This document shows, one piece after another, positions 25,088 through 34,243 of a DNA stretch of 64,000 nucleotides. Numbering within the stretch: position 1 is the first letter of the stretch; every line of letters starts with the position of its first letter. The stretch comes from Fredinandcohnia onubensis (GTDB lineage Bacteria > Bacillota > Bacilli > Bacillales > Bacillaceae_L). The notes beneath the pieces are model-generated. The model was not told where the DNA came from. It was given only the letters and a program-made list of their open reading frames with translations, and did not search any database. Location: NCBI RefSeq assembly GCF_031181385.1, contig NZ_JAPSKV010000002.1, positions 124,001 to 188,000 of the forward strand, written 5' to 3'. Made by a program: the position numbers and the translations under genes.

Positions 25088-26383
25088 CTATAGTTGTCCT
25101 TGATAGCATTTTAGTAATTCTTGGATGGAAATTGGTTTCTTCTCTTCCACTGATTTCCAAACCGCTTCTCCAAGTGCGATTGAGTAGGCTCCAGCTTCAG
25201 CACCTGCTAGTATTTCATATTGGCGTCTTGGATCAATGCCTTGATATAAATCATGAATTAACACTGGATCTCCACCGCCGTGTCCACCAGCAGTTTGGAC
25301 AACATGAATAATTTCTTTTGAGCCAAATAATGGATAATAATCGATTGTTTGCTCAGGCACTTCGAAAGGTACCCGACTTGGTGCATGAAATTCTTGTGTC
25401 TCAATTCTTCCCTTTGTACCATTGATGGCTAAGCGATAGCCTTCAAATGGTGTTGAGAAATTAATAGAATAGCTTAATAGAGCACCTTTGTTATATTTTA
25501 CAGAAGCTGTATACGTATCTTCAATGTTTATCTCGGAGTCAAAGATACATGCATCTGGTCGATAATCCGTATATTTATTTTCTTTTTTATCTCCCATGTT
25601 TAAGTGATCATCTTCAATTGCTTCCGAAAATTCACGAGGATTCCATCTTAAATAATAATCACATTTATCTTTTACATGGCATGTACCACAATATCTGTTA
25701 TCTGTAGTTGGGTCTGGGTTAAGCTCTCCATTTGGCCCATAATATTGTAATGCTCCATGTGCAAAAACCTCTTCTGGATATTGATCAATCCACCAATTGA
25801 CAAGGTCAAAATGATGTGTTGATTTATGGATTGAAAGTCCACCAGAAAGGTCCCTTTTCCGATTCCAGCGTTTGAAATAGCTCGCCCCGTGATATGTGTC
25901 GATATACCAATTCAAGTCAACCGAAGTCACTCTTCCTATTTTACCTTCTAAAACGAGTTCCTTAATCTTTCGATGATATGGACTATAGCGATAATTAAAT
26001 GCTACAGTCACTTTGCCTTTACTATTTTGTTCTGCTTCAATGACTCTCTTTGCATCTTTTGCAGTCGTTACCATTGGTTTTTCTGTGATGACATCAACAT
26101 CATGTTCAAGTGCTTTTAAAATGTAATCGATATGTGTGTTGTCACGGCTTACAACAATAATACAATCCGGTTTTGTTTCCTCAATCATTTGATCAATTTG
26201 ATTTGGAAGGTAAGTCGGTGTTTGAGCTAAGACAGGAAATTTCTCTTTGCATAATTCAAGACGGTATTCATCGCTGTCTAGCAAACCAACAATCTCGCTT
26301 TGTTTTGCAAACTTTTCAACTAATGGTGGAATAAACATTTTAAGGGCTCTGTTACTTAATCCACAAACTGCATATTTTTTCAT
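25088..26383 (-). CDS. Gfo/Idh/MocA family oxidoreductase
   Basis: Predicted NAD(P)-dependent sugar or sugar-acid dehydrogenase. The 431-aa protein has an N-terminal Rossmann domain (the dinucleotide loop CGLSNRA is atypical), the conserved EKP (residues 101-103), FNYRYSPYHRKI, and the C-terminal domain with THHFDLVNWW (about 189-198). An insert holds a small cysteine cluster, CGTC...C (Cys 232, 235 and 241), that could bind a metal. The start has GGGGG upstream and overlaps the end of the GH105 gene region by spacing of only 3 bp, so translation is coupled. Oxidation of an unsaturated galacturonate or rhamnose product is plausible but unproven. Confidence 0.83.
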   Translation of the reverse strand: MKKYAVCGLSNRALKMFIPPLVEKFAKQSEIVGLLDSDEYRLELCKEKFPVLAQTPTYLPNQIDQMIEETKPDCIIVVSRDNTHIDYILKALEHDVDVITEKPMVTTAKDAKRVIEAEQNSKGKVTVAFNYRYSPYHRKIKELVLEGKIGRVTSVDLNWYIDTYHGASYFKRWNRKRDLSGGLSIHKSTHHFDLVNWWIDQYPEEVFAHGALQYYGPNGELNPDPTTDNRYCGTCHVKDKCDYYLRWNPREFSEAIEDDHLNMGDKKENKYTDYRPDACIFDSEINIEDTYTASVKYNKGALLSYSINFSTPFEGYRLAINGTKGRIETQEFHAPSRVPFEVPEQTIDYYPLFGSKEIIHVVQTAGGHGGGDPVLIHDLYQGIDPRRQYEILAGAEAGAYSIALGEAVWKSVEEKKPISIQELLKCYQGQL

Positions 26384-26386
26384 TGT

Positions 26387-27502
26387 TTATTTAACCCCCG
26401 GATGTTCAGCAAGCAATTTTTCCATCTCCATACTTGCCATGATAAAAGCTCCTGCACCATGTAAGTCATTATGGCTGCGCTCACGGTTAATATAATAGTC
26501 ATATACTCCAATTGACGTACCGATTACAATATCATCAATAATAAGAGTGCCTTCTTCTGTTTCTTGAACTTTATACTTGAGCAGTCCTTCATATGCCTTT
26601 GCTGCATATTTCGCAAATTCCTCACCCACATATTTCTTGGAAACAGCTTTAGCAATGACATAAACGAAAAGACTGGAGGCAGATGTTTCAAGCCAGTTGT
26701 CTTCATTTTCTCCCTTGTCCACAACTTGGTACCATAGGCCCGTCTTTTCATCCTGATATTTGATCACGTCACGAACGTAATCTTGAATGAATGCAATCCA
26801 CTCTTCTTTATGTGGATGTCCCTCTGGTAATATATCAATCATGTCTATGACCGCTAAGCCATACCAACCAAGGGCACGACCCCAAATCTCTGGTGCTTTA
26901 CCATCAGGACGAGCCCACGGCTGTACGGCCTTTTCGTCCCAACCGTGATGATATAAGCCGGTTGCTTCACTCTTTGTATGCTTTCTCATTAAGTTTTCCT
27001 GATGAATGACCATATCGATTAATTTTGGCTCATTGAAATCATTGGCATAATGTAACGCAAATGGCCCTCCCATATATAGGCCATCTAGCCACATTTGGTA
27101 CGGGTATTTATCCTTATGCCAGAATCCACCTTCGCTTGTAAGATTTAAAGTTGTAAAAATATTACGTAAGCGTTGAGCAGCTATTTTATATTTTTTAAGA
27201 CCAGTAGCTTTATATAATGGGAATAATAAGAGTCCAGCTTGAATTGAATCTAACTCATCTCTAGCAAATAATAAGTTTCCATTTTCATCGATATTGTGAT
27301 CAACATATGCCTTTAAGTAATCAAAATATTTGTCTTCACCTGTTTTGTTGTAAACTAAATCCATTCCACATAAAAATACGCCTTGGTGATAGTGCCAACG
27401 TCCACCCGGTGGAAGCTCCTCTGGAGTAAATTTTGTCATCAACGTGTCACACATTTTTTTTGCAAAATATAAAGGTGATTTTTCAACTATCGTGTTATTC
27501 AA
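26387..27502 (-). CDS. GH105 unsaturated rhamnogalacturonyl hydrolase (YteR/YesR family)
   Basis: Removes the unsaturated galacturonyl residue left at the non-reducing end of rhamnogalacturonan or galacturonan oligosaccharides by lyases. The 371-aa alpha/alpha-barrel protein has the catalytic-Asp motif MWLDGLYMGGPF (Asp about 140), the tryptophan-rich GGRWHYHQGVFL near the start, HGWDEKAVQPWARPDG, and IWGRALGWYGLAVID. There is no signal peptide. It begins with TTG (AAAGGATG upstream). It is the first gene of the minus-strand operon that ends at uxaE, and a perfect cre box lies 40 bp upstream. Confidence 0.88.
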   Translation of the reverse strand: MNNTIVEKSPLYFAKKMCDTLMTKFTPEELPPGGRWHYHQGVFLCGMDLVYNKTGEDKYFDYLKAYVDHNIDENGNLLFARDELDSIQAGLLLFPLYKATGLKKYKIAAQRLRNIFTTLNLTSEGGFWHKDKYPYQMWLDGLYMGGPFALHYANDFNEPKLIDMVIHQENLMRKHTKSEATGLYHHGWDEKAVQPWARPDGKAPEIWGRALGWYGLAVIDMIDILPEGHPHKEEWIAFIQDYVRDVIKYQDEKTGLWYQVVDKGENEDNWLETSASSLFVYVIAKAVSKKYVGEEFAKYAAKAYEGLLKYKVQETEEGTLIIDDIVIGTSIGVYDYYINRERSHNDLHGAGAFIMASMEMEKLLAEHPGVK

Positions 27503-27540
27503 GAATATTCATCCTTTCTCACAGTGAAATAGGTAAAATT

Positions 27541-27554
27541 TGAAAACGGTAACA
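27541..27554. promoter_or_regulatory. Candidate cre (CcpA) site in the GH105/yesS-like divergent promoter
   Basis: TGAAAACGGTAACA matches TGWAANCGNTNWCA at all constrained positions. It is 39 bp upstream of the GH105 start, likely within or just downstream of its promoter. Confidence 0.65.
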
Positions 27555-27797
27555 ACTCTCCTGCCTTTATGATAGGATACTATTATAATAATAACTATAA
27601 TCATTTAATTTACTTTTAAATAGGTCAGTATACCCTTGTATTTATAAGGAATGTTCTAATATTATGAACACAATGTAACAAAATGATTATTCAAATTATG
27701 TACGCTTACATTTATAATAAAAGACATTCGAATATTACAGGGATGTTACAAACTTAATAATCATCCCCTCACATTTGAATAGATTTGGAGTGATTAC

Positions 27798-30101
27798 ATG
27801 AAACTTAAGCTACCGGGAAGCTTCTTCCATAGGATGATTTTATTTGTAAGTATTTTGGCCATTATACCAGTCGTAATTGTCGGAATATTTTCATTCCTTC
27901 GCTCAACCTCTGTTGTGGAGAATTATGTTGCAAAAGAAAAAGAACATAGTGTGTACCAAATCCAAACAAATGTCGAGCAGGTTATTAAGTCAGTGGACCA
28001 ATCCCTGACACAGTTAGCAGCTTCATCAAAAATTATTGAATCATTAAGGGAACCGCTTACAACAAGACAATTCCAGCTATATAACCAGTTAAGGGACGAT
28101 CTAAGTCATCAGCAAACATTCGATACACGTCTTACTGATGTTGCTCTGATTAGTTTTCAAAATAACTGGCTTGTTAATAATTATGGACTTCAACGACTAT
28201 CTGAGGGACAACTGAACGAAATCTCCGATCGTTATCTTTCACTAAAGACAAGCTCTGTCTGGCTTTTAGAAAAAAACACGAAGGACCCTTTGTACAAGCA
28301 AGCGGCTTCCCGTGCTTGCGGCTATAATTTGAATCTAATTAAGAAAATACCTGCGATTTCTTCTAATAAAACAGGGATGATTATTGCGAATATACCGACA
28401 TGTAGTTTTCGCGATATTTTAAAGAAGGACAACTCTTTAGAAACATTTTATATTTTAGACAAAAATGGAACCGTTGTCTTACACAACGATACGAAAAATG
28501 TAGGACAAGCTTTTGAATATAAAGACGTACTGTCTGAAAATACCTCCATTGAAGAAGACACCGGGCAATTTACGATTGCATCCGATAGTACAGACTATCT
28601 CTTTACCTATCGAAAATCGTTCTATAATGGTTGGACATATGTTTCTGTCGTTGAACTTGGTGAACTGACAGCACAATCAAGATCCATCGGATGGCTAACA
28701 CTTGCCATCACCTTATTGATTGCTGGCCTTTCATTATTACTAGCTTTATTCGGTAGTAGATTGATCTATCAACCTATTAAACAATTACAAAATGTCATTT
28801 TACATTCATTAACCAATATAGAAGAACAAAAAGATAAGAATGAATTTGTCTTTATTGAAAACCATGTAAAAGACATGATGAAACAAAATGATATTTTAGA
28901 AAAATCATTATCAAACCAAATTAATCAACTCAAACAATTTTTCATGCACCGTCTCTTAACTGGAAATGTTACAGATGAAGAGTTAGAAGGCAGAATGAAA
29001 TATTTTGGCTATAACTTAGATTTTAAATGGCTCAGTGTTCTAACAGTTCAAATCGACAGTCTTGAGGGGACTTCTTATAAGCCAAAAGAAGAAGACGTTC
29101 TATTATTTGTTATTAATGGACTGGTTGAAGAAATGATCCCGCGTGATGAGCGAATGCTACCAATTGTTAATAAACAAACTCAAGTTACCCTATTATTAAG
29201 CAACATTGAATCGAAGCATGAGTTTAATCAATATGTAAATGATCTTGCTGAACAAATTCAGAAAAAAATTAAAGAGGAATACAGTGTCCCTGTTAGTATT
29301 GGGGTAAGTGAACCATTCATTGATGTTCTTGAAACGAGAAATGGTTATAAGGAGAGCCTAGAAGCCCTCAAATACACACTAAAATATGGTACTGAATCGA
29401 TTATTTTCTTTGAAAACCTTGAAATTGGAAAAGGATTGCACACATACTTCCCTAAGCGACTTGAAACTGAATTATTCGACTCGATCAAAGTGAACGATAA
29501 AGACAAAGTCTATCGTCTACTCAATGAGCTAATTGATGAAATTTTCTCTGAGGATCTGAATCATATTCAATACCAAATTTCATTAGTTAGATTATTAAGT
29601 GATTTAATTGAGCTAATGCATACATTGGCAATCAATGTATTAGATTTAGAAGACAATCGTTCAATTTTTGAAAAAATCTATGAACTGAAGTCAAGAGAAG
29701 AAGTAAAAGAGTGGTTTATCACAGTTATCATTGATCCCCTTCTTCAAAAGATTGATGACCGTGCTGAATCCCAGTATAAAACTATTTCAGAAAACATTGT
29801 TCATATCATTCATGAGGAATTTGAATCCAATATTACACTCGATATGATTGCGAATAGGTTACATTACAATCCGAATTACTTAAGCAGTATTTTCAGGAAA
29901 GAAATGAACATTTCATTTAGTGAATATTTATCCATGTATCGGATTAATATGGCAAAAAAATGGCTTGCTGAAACTGATATTTCTGTGAAAGAAATTTCAG
30001 ATCGACTTAACTTTAATAACTCCCAAAACTTTATTCGCTCCTTTAAGAAAATTGAAGGAACGACACCTGGTAAATATCGTGAGTCAATAAGAGCTACGTA
30101 A
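27798..30101 (+). CDS. Membrane-sensor AraC-family regulator (YesS-like)
   Basis: One-component transmembrane regulator of pectin genes. The 767-aa protein has a membrane helix (about 13-34), a large extracytoplasmic Cache-type sensor domain (about 40-292), and a second helix (about 297-320). A cytoplasmic linker of about 340 residues leads to an AraC DNA-binding domain (about 665-765) with two helix-turn-helices: ITLDMIANRLHYNPNYLSSI and ISVKEISDRLNFNNSQNFIR. The architecture and size equal B. subtilis YesS, the activator of the rhamnogalacturonan (yes) genes. It is divergent from GH105 and lies 17 bp before the pectin methylesterase gene. Confidence 0.88.
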   Translation: MKLKLPGSFFHRMILFVSILAIIPVVIVGIFSFLRSTSVVENYVAKEKEHSVYQIQTNVEQVIKSVDQSLTQLAASSKIIESLREPLTTRQFQLYNQLRDDLSHQQTFDTRLTDVALISFQNNWLVNNYGLQRLSEGQLNEISDRYLSLKTSSVWLLEKNTKDPLYKQAASRACGYNLNLIKKIPAISSNKTGMIIANIPTCSFRDILKKDNSLETFYILDKNGTVVLHNDTKNVGQAFEYKDVLSENTSIEEDTGQFTIASDSTDYLFTYRKSFYNGWTYVSVVELGELTAQSRSIGWLTLAITLLIAGLSLLLALFGSRLIYQPIKQLQNVILHSLTNIEEQKDKNEFVFIENHVKDMMKQNDILEKSLSNQINQLKQFFMHRLLTGNVTDEELEGRMKYFGYNLDFKWLSVLTVQIDSLEGTSYKPKEEDVLLFVINGLVEEMIPRDERMLPIVNKQTQVTLLLSNIESKHEFNQYVNDLAEQIQKKIKEEYSVPVSIGVSEPFIDVLETRNGYKESLEALKYTLKYGTESIIFFENLEIGKGLHTYFPKRLETELFDSIKVNDKDKVYRLLNELIDEIFSEDLNHIQYQISLVRLLSDLIELMHTLAINVLDLEDNRSIFEKIYELKSREEVKEWFITVIIDPLLQKIDDRAESQYKTISENIVHIIHEEFESNITLDMIANRLHYNPNYLSSIFRKEMNISFSEYLSMYRINMAKKWLAETDISVKEISDRLNFNNSQNFIRSFKKIEGTTPGKYRESIRAT

Positions 30102-30117
30102 AAAAGGAGATGTACCC

Positions 30118-31017
30118 ATGCAAAAACTAGTAGTCTCTCAACATGGAGATGGGGATTATTCTACGATCCAGGCCGCGATTGACGCGGTTCGGGTCTTTCC
30201 ACTGGAACCTGTAACCATTTATGTAAAAGAAGGTCTTTACGAGGAAATCATTACTGTACCTGAAAATAAACCCAATATTACCATCATTGGGGCTGGAGAA
30301 TACGAAACGATTATTTCAGGAAGTAAATTTGCTAGAATGAAGAACTCAGATGGGAATGAAATTGGGACATTTGAAACAGCTACTTTCCATGCGTTTGCTG
30401 ATTTATTCCAATTGAAGCATCTAACGATTCAAAATGTTGCCGGTTATGGTGACGCTATCGGCCAGGCACTTGCACTTTATGTAGCGGGAGATAAATGTAC
30501 ATTTAACCATGTTAGGTTATTAGCAAATCAGGATACTCTTTACACATCTAAGGGAAGGCATTACTTCTCAGAATGCTATATTGAAGGACATGTAGATTTC
30601 ATCTTTGGCTCTGCTGTCGCTGTTTTTGAGGATTGTACGATTCATAGTCTTCGCAAAGGCTATATTACTGCTGCATCAACTCCTAAGGAAAATAAATATG
30701 GGTATGTTTTCAAAAATTGCAAACTAACCGGAGCAAAGGATGTCTCTGAAGTATACTTAGGACGCCCTTGGCGACCATTTGCCCATACAGTCTTTATCAA
30801 TACATGGATGGATCAGCATATTCATCCCTATGGATGGGATAATTGGCGAAATGAAGAAAATGAAAAAACATCTCGGTATTTCGAATGGAATAACATGGGT
30901 CCTGGAAGTGATTCCTCACATAGAGTTGGCTGGGCAAAATCATTAAGTGAAGAGGAAGCTTCCAAATACTCTTTAGAAAATATTTTCCTTTCGAATGATC
31001 AATGGATACCAAAATAA
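30118..31017 (+). CDS. Pectin methylesterase (CE8), apparently cytoplasmic
   Basis: Hydrolyses methyl esters of galacturonate. The 299-aa beta-helix protein has all CE8 catalytic features: GQALAL (Gln 116), QDTLY (Asp 139, proton donor), GHVDFIFG (Asp 160, nucleophile) and YLGRPWRP (Arg 216, Trp 218). It begins MQKLVVSQHGDGDYSTIQAA, which is the enzyme domain itself, so it has no signal peptide and should act on imported methylated oligogalacturonides. AAAAAGGAG precedes the start. It is co-transcribed with the YesS-like regulator and ends at a shared bidirectional terminator. Confidence 0.92.
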   Translation: MQKLVVSQHGDGDYSTIQAAIDAVRVFPLEPVTIYVKEGLYEEIITVPENKPNITIIGAGEYETIISGSKFARMKNSDGNEIGTFETATFHAFADLFQLKHLTIQNVAGYGDAIGQALALYVAGDKCTFNHVRLLANQDTLYTSKGRHYFSECYIEGHVDFIFGSAVAVFEDCTIHSLRKGYITAASTPKENKYGYVFKNCKLTGAKDVSEVYLGRPWRPFAHTVFINTWMDQHIHPYGWDNWRNEENEKTSRYFEWNNMGPGSDSSHRVGWAKSLSEEEASKYSLENIFLSNDQWIPK

Positions 31018-31043
31018 GCTCCCAAATAGGGAGCTTATTTTTT
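31011..31043. terminator. Bidirectional terminator between pectin methylesterase and GH43 genes
   Basis: AAATAAGCTCCC (31012-31023) and GGGAGCTTATTT (31029-31040) form a perfect 12-bp stem with T-rich sequence on both sides. It separates convergent genes. Confidence 0.88.
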
Positions 31044-31045
31044 CA

Positions 31046-32602
31046 TCACTTATCTAATCCAATGTACTCAAAATAATCAAAATCAGCATGGTTTAACGAT
31101 TCAGACCCATTTGAACTAGCATACATTCCTAGATATGCTCCTGTAAAACCGCCTGCAACATCTGTGCTTAAAATTCTTCCATCCACATCTTCTTTTAAGA
31201 CTTGCCACTGTTCTGGCTCTTTTGCTACATAAAAGTGGTAGGACTGTCCATATGCCTCTACTTTTAAATAAACATCTTTTTGTTCGTAAGGACATGTCGC
31301 AAGAATTTCTTCATGACCAGCTTCTCTCATTACCAGTTTGATCTCAGATTGTGTGTATTCTACTCGATAATGAAAATCAGAATTTTGTAATAATACAAGT
31401 CCTGCGGCTTCATATTTATTGTTTGGTGAGAATTCCATTTTTGTTCGAGTTGCAAAATTGATATGGCGCTGTCTAAGGCCAACAAAAGCAGGATTGACAG
31501 TTTCCGTGATCGTCTCAGCCTTCAATCGTAATCGCAAATAACCTGGTCGTTCCTTTAACGACCAAAAGTCACCTCGTGGTGTACGGATAAAATTCCATTG
31601 CATCCGTAGTTCAGGTAAATCAAAATGGTCACAAGCAGGTGCGGTTGGCCATCTTTTCTCCTTTAAATTTGGGTTAGTTCCTTCCATCTCAACAATACCT
31701 TTTCCTGGATTGACGACTGGCCACCCATCCTCCCATTTGAGTGCAACGAGGAAGGACTCCCTACCTAGGTTTCGATATTCACCACCGTATGGACGTGAAC
31801 CTAAACAAACCATCCACCATTCACCATTGTTTGTATCAATAATATCACCGTGACCTATATTTGAAATCGGGTATTCTCTTCCTAAATGCCGATGTGTCAA
31901 TATGGGATTCGTTTTAGCACCTTCATACGGGCCCGTAACGGATTCGCTGCGTGCCACTGTAATGGAATGAGTAAAACCAGTGCCACCTTCTGCAATGATT
32001 AAATAATACATGCCATTGACCTTATATATATGTGGTGCTTCCTGGGCATGAACATTCTTTAAAGCCCCATCCCAAAGACTGTATTTCTCCCCGGTCAACT
32101 GTTTCGTCTCTAAATCTAGTTCCTGTAACCAGATTTCCATATGTTTTGGGTAAAGCTGCCCTCCTGGAGGTCGTCGATTTGCTGTCACATATACTTTTCC
32201 ATCATCATCAAAAAACAATGATGTATCAATACCAGGGCAATCCTCTAACCAATATGGATCAGACCAAGGGCCTTCAGGATTTTCAGCTGTTACAAAAAAG
32301 TTTTTTCTTGCACCTGTTTGACTTTCTACGAAGGTAGTAATGACATAGAAGACACCCTCGTGGTATCGTATGGTTGCTGCATATATTCCCTTTGAATTCG
32401 GAGTTCCATCAAGGTTCAGTTGACTTTGTCTATTGAGCACATGCCCGATTTGCCTCCAGTTTACCAAATCTTTGCTATGAAAGATGGGTATACCAGGGAA
32501 GTATTCAAATGTAGAAGTGACTAAGTAATAATCATCATCTACTCGACAAATAGACGGATCTGGATAAAATCCCGGAATAATTGGATTTTTAAATGTAGAC
32601 AA
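31046..32602 (-). CDS. GH43 beta-xylosidase/alpha-arabinofuranosidase (XynB-like)
   Basis: Cleaves terminal xylose or arabinose from oligosaccharides. The five-bladed propeller begins FKNPIIPGFYPDPSICR (catalytic base Asp about 15), with PGIDTSLFFDDDGKVY (transition-state Asp) and HAQEAPHIYK (acid Glu about 187). The C-terminal third (about 325-518) is the beta-sandwich found in XynB-type xylosidases. I place the start at the TTG at 32602, because GGGGAG lies 6 bases before it and the family starts with this sequence. The frame extends to another TTG at 32623. No signal peptide. It follows the second GH43 gene, separated by a small hairpin (32629-32654). Confidence 0.88.
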   Translation of the reverse strand: MSTFKNPIIPGFYPDPSICRVDDDYYLVTSTFEYFPGIPIFHSKDLVNWRQIGHVLNRQSQLNLDGTPNSKGIYAATIRYHEGVFYVITTFVESQTGARKNFFVTAENPEGPWSDPYWLEDCPGIDTSLFFDDDGKVYVTANRRPPGGQLYPKHMEIWLQELDLETKQLTGEKYSLWDGALKNVHAQEAPHIYKVNGMYYLIIAEGGTGFTHSITVARSESVTGPYEGAKTNPILTHRHLGREYPISNIGHGDIIDTNNGEWWMVCLGSRPYGGEYRNLGRESFLVALKWEDGWPVVNPGKGIVEMEGTNPNLKEKRWPTAPACDHFDLPELRMQWNFIRTPRGDFWSLKERPGYLRLRLKAETITETVNPAFVGLRQRHINFATRTKMEFSPNNKYEAAGLVLLQNSDFHYRVEYTQSEIKLVMREAGHEEILATCPYEQKDVYLKVEAYGQSYHFYVAKEPEQWQVLKEDVDGRILSTDVAGGFTGAYLGMYASSNGSESLNHADFDYFEYIGLDK

Positions 32603-32650
32603 TTTGTTCTCCCCTTTCTTCAAAACACTAAAAGGGCATTGAATGCGCTT

Positions 32651-34204
32651 TTATTTGTGTACTGAAAAATAGTCGAAATCTGCATACCCTTTGCTATTCT
32701 CTTGGTTTTCGTTATAACAATAAATACCGATTTGAGCACCAACCCATTTTCCTGGTGTAGCTTCAAAGATGTCTTCTGCTTGTACAAAGCTGATTCCATC
32801 TTCACTAAAGCTAAATCTACAAATCGCGCCTTCATTTACTTCTACATGTAAAAACAGTTCATTTTCTTTGATTTTGCCGATACATTGTACGTCTTGAAGT
32901 TCTTTCTCATCTCCCGTGACATAAAAAACACCCAGTTGATTTTCTAGTTTTCTCACTTCAATTGAAGCATACCGTTCTCCTAATACAATCAAACCGCAGT
33001 GATCTTCAGGAGATTCAGGAGAGAAAGTCAGTTTTGTTGTAACTTTAAACGTTTCTGCCGGGAATTTCTGGGTCATGACATTTGGAATATGATAAAGATT
33101 GTTTTTTTCAGAATGGCCAACAGCATATAGCCTTAACGTTTGGTCCTTCAATTTGTACCAATGGGATTTACGATTTGCTTGCCATTGCCATTGTAGCCCT
33201 AATGTATCCGAGTTAAAATCATCACTCATGTCCGGAACCACAACCTCTGAAGATACTTGTGCTTTTGGTTTTTCCCATCGGATAACAGGTTCTCCGATTC
33301 CTGCATCGTTTTGATTTTGCCCCATTAATGGCCAATCATTTTCCCATTGCATCGGTTGAAGGTGAACAATACGACCGTATGCCTCCTTATCCTGAAAGTG
33401 GAGAAACCATGATTCACCCGTTTCCGTCTCAACCCAACCACCTTGATGAGGACCATTAATATTCGTATTGCCTTGATGTAAAACAATCTTATCCTCATAA
33501 GGTCCAAAGATATTTCTTGCCCGCAGAATCGTTTGCCATCCAGTAGGTACCCCACCTGCTGGAGCAAAAATATAATAATAGCCATTTCGCTTGTAAAATT
33601 TCGGACCTTCAATTGTTGGATGGTGCCGGGTTCCGTCAAATACATGAACACCCTCATCTAATAGCTCTGTTCCATCTGGTTCCATCCGACTTACATGGAG
33701 GATACTTTTGAAACCCGTTCTGCTTTTTGCAAATGCATTGACCAAATAAGCCTGACCATCATCATCCCAGAATGGGCATGGATCAATCCAGCCCTTTACC
33801 TCTTTAACTAAGTGTAATGGTGTCCATTCCCCCGCTGGGTCTACTGCAGTGCTCATAAATATGCCTTCATCAGGTGCACTAAAAAACACCCAAAACTTAC
33901 CGTCGTGATAGCGAATACTAGGAGCCCATACGCCCTCCCCATGTCGTGGTTTATCGTAACTTGCGTATGGTAATGTTTGTGCCACATGATTTATAATCTT
34001 CCAATTTACAAGATCAGTAGAATGTAAGACCGGTAAACATGGTGTCATGTGAAAGCTTGAAGAAACCATATAATAAACTTTACCTACTCGTACAACATCA
34101 GGGTCTGAATAATCTGCATGTAAAATAGGATTTTGATAAAAACCATTCTCTAAATCTGCTTGCCAAACAATCCGATCAGCAACACTTTTTTTTGCTTCCG
34201 TCAT
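32651..34204 (-). CDS. GH43 family glycoside hydrolase (second, divergent copy)
   Basis: A 517-aa two-domain GH43 enzyme, only distantly related to its neighbour. The propeller shows NPILHADYSDPDVVRVG (catalytic base Asp), KGWIDPCPFWDDDGQAYLV and PTIEGPKFYKRNGYYYI (acid Glu). The C-terminal part from about 340 is a beta-sandwich (DDFNSDTLGLQWQWQANR). No signal peptide. The ATG at 34204 is preferred; upstream GTG/ATG codons overlap the GGAG ribosome-binding site. Likely substrates are xylosyl or arabinosyl side chains of pectin. With GH28 next door, xylogalacturonan is a reasonable guess. Confidence 0.87.
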   Translation of the reverse strand: MTEAKKSVADRIVWQADLENGFYQNPILHADYSDPDVVRVGKVYYMVSSSFHMTPCLPVLHSTDLVNWKIINHVAQTLPYASYDKPRHGEGVWAPSIRYHDGKFWVFFSAPDEGIFMSTAVDPAGEWTPLHLVKEVKGWIDPCPFWDDDGQAYLVNAFAKSRTGFKSILHVSRMEPDGTELLDEGVHVFDGTRHHPTIEGPKFYKRNGYYYIFAPAGGVPTGWQTILRARNIFGPYEDKIVLHQGNTNINGPHQGGWVETETGESWFLHFQDKEAYGRIVHLQPMQWENDWPLMGQNQNDAGIGEPVIRWEKPKAQVSSEVVVPDMSDDFNSDTLGLQWQWQANRKSHWYKLKDQTLRLYAVGHSEKNNLYHIPNVMTQKFPAETFKVTTKLTFSPESPEDHCGLIVLGERYASIEVRKLENQLGVFYVTGDEKELQDVQCIGKIKENELFLHVEVNEGAICRFSFSEDGISFVQAEDIFEATPGKWVGAQIGIYCYNENQENSKGYADFDYFSVHK

Positions 34205-34243
34205 GTAAACAATCATCTCCACACTAATTTTTTGGATTTATTG

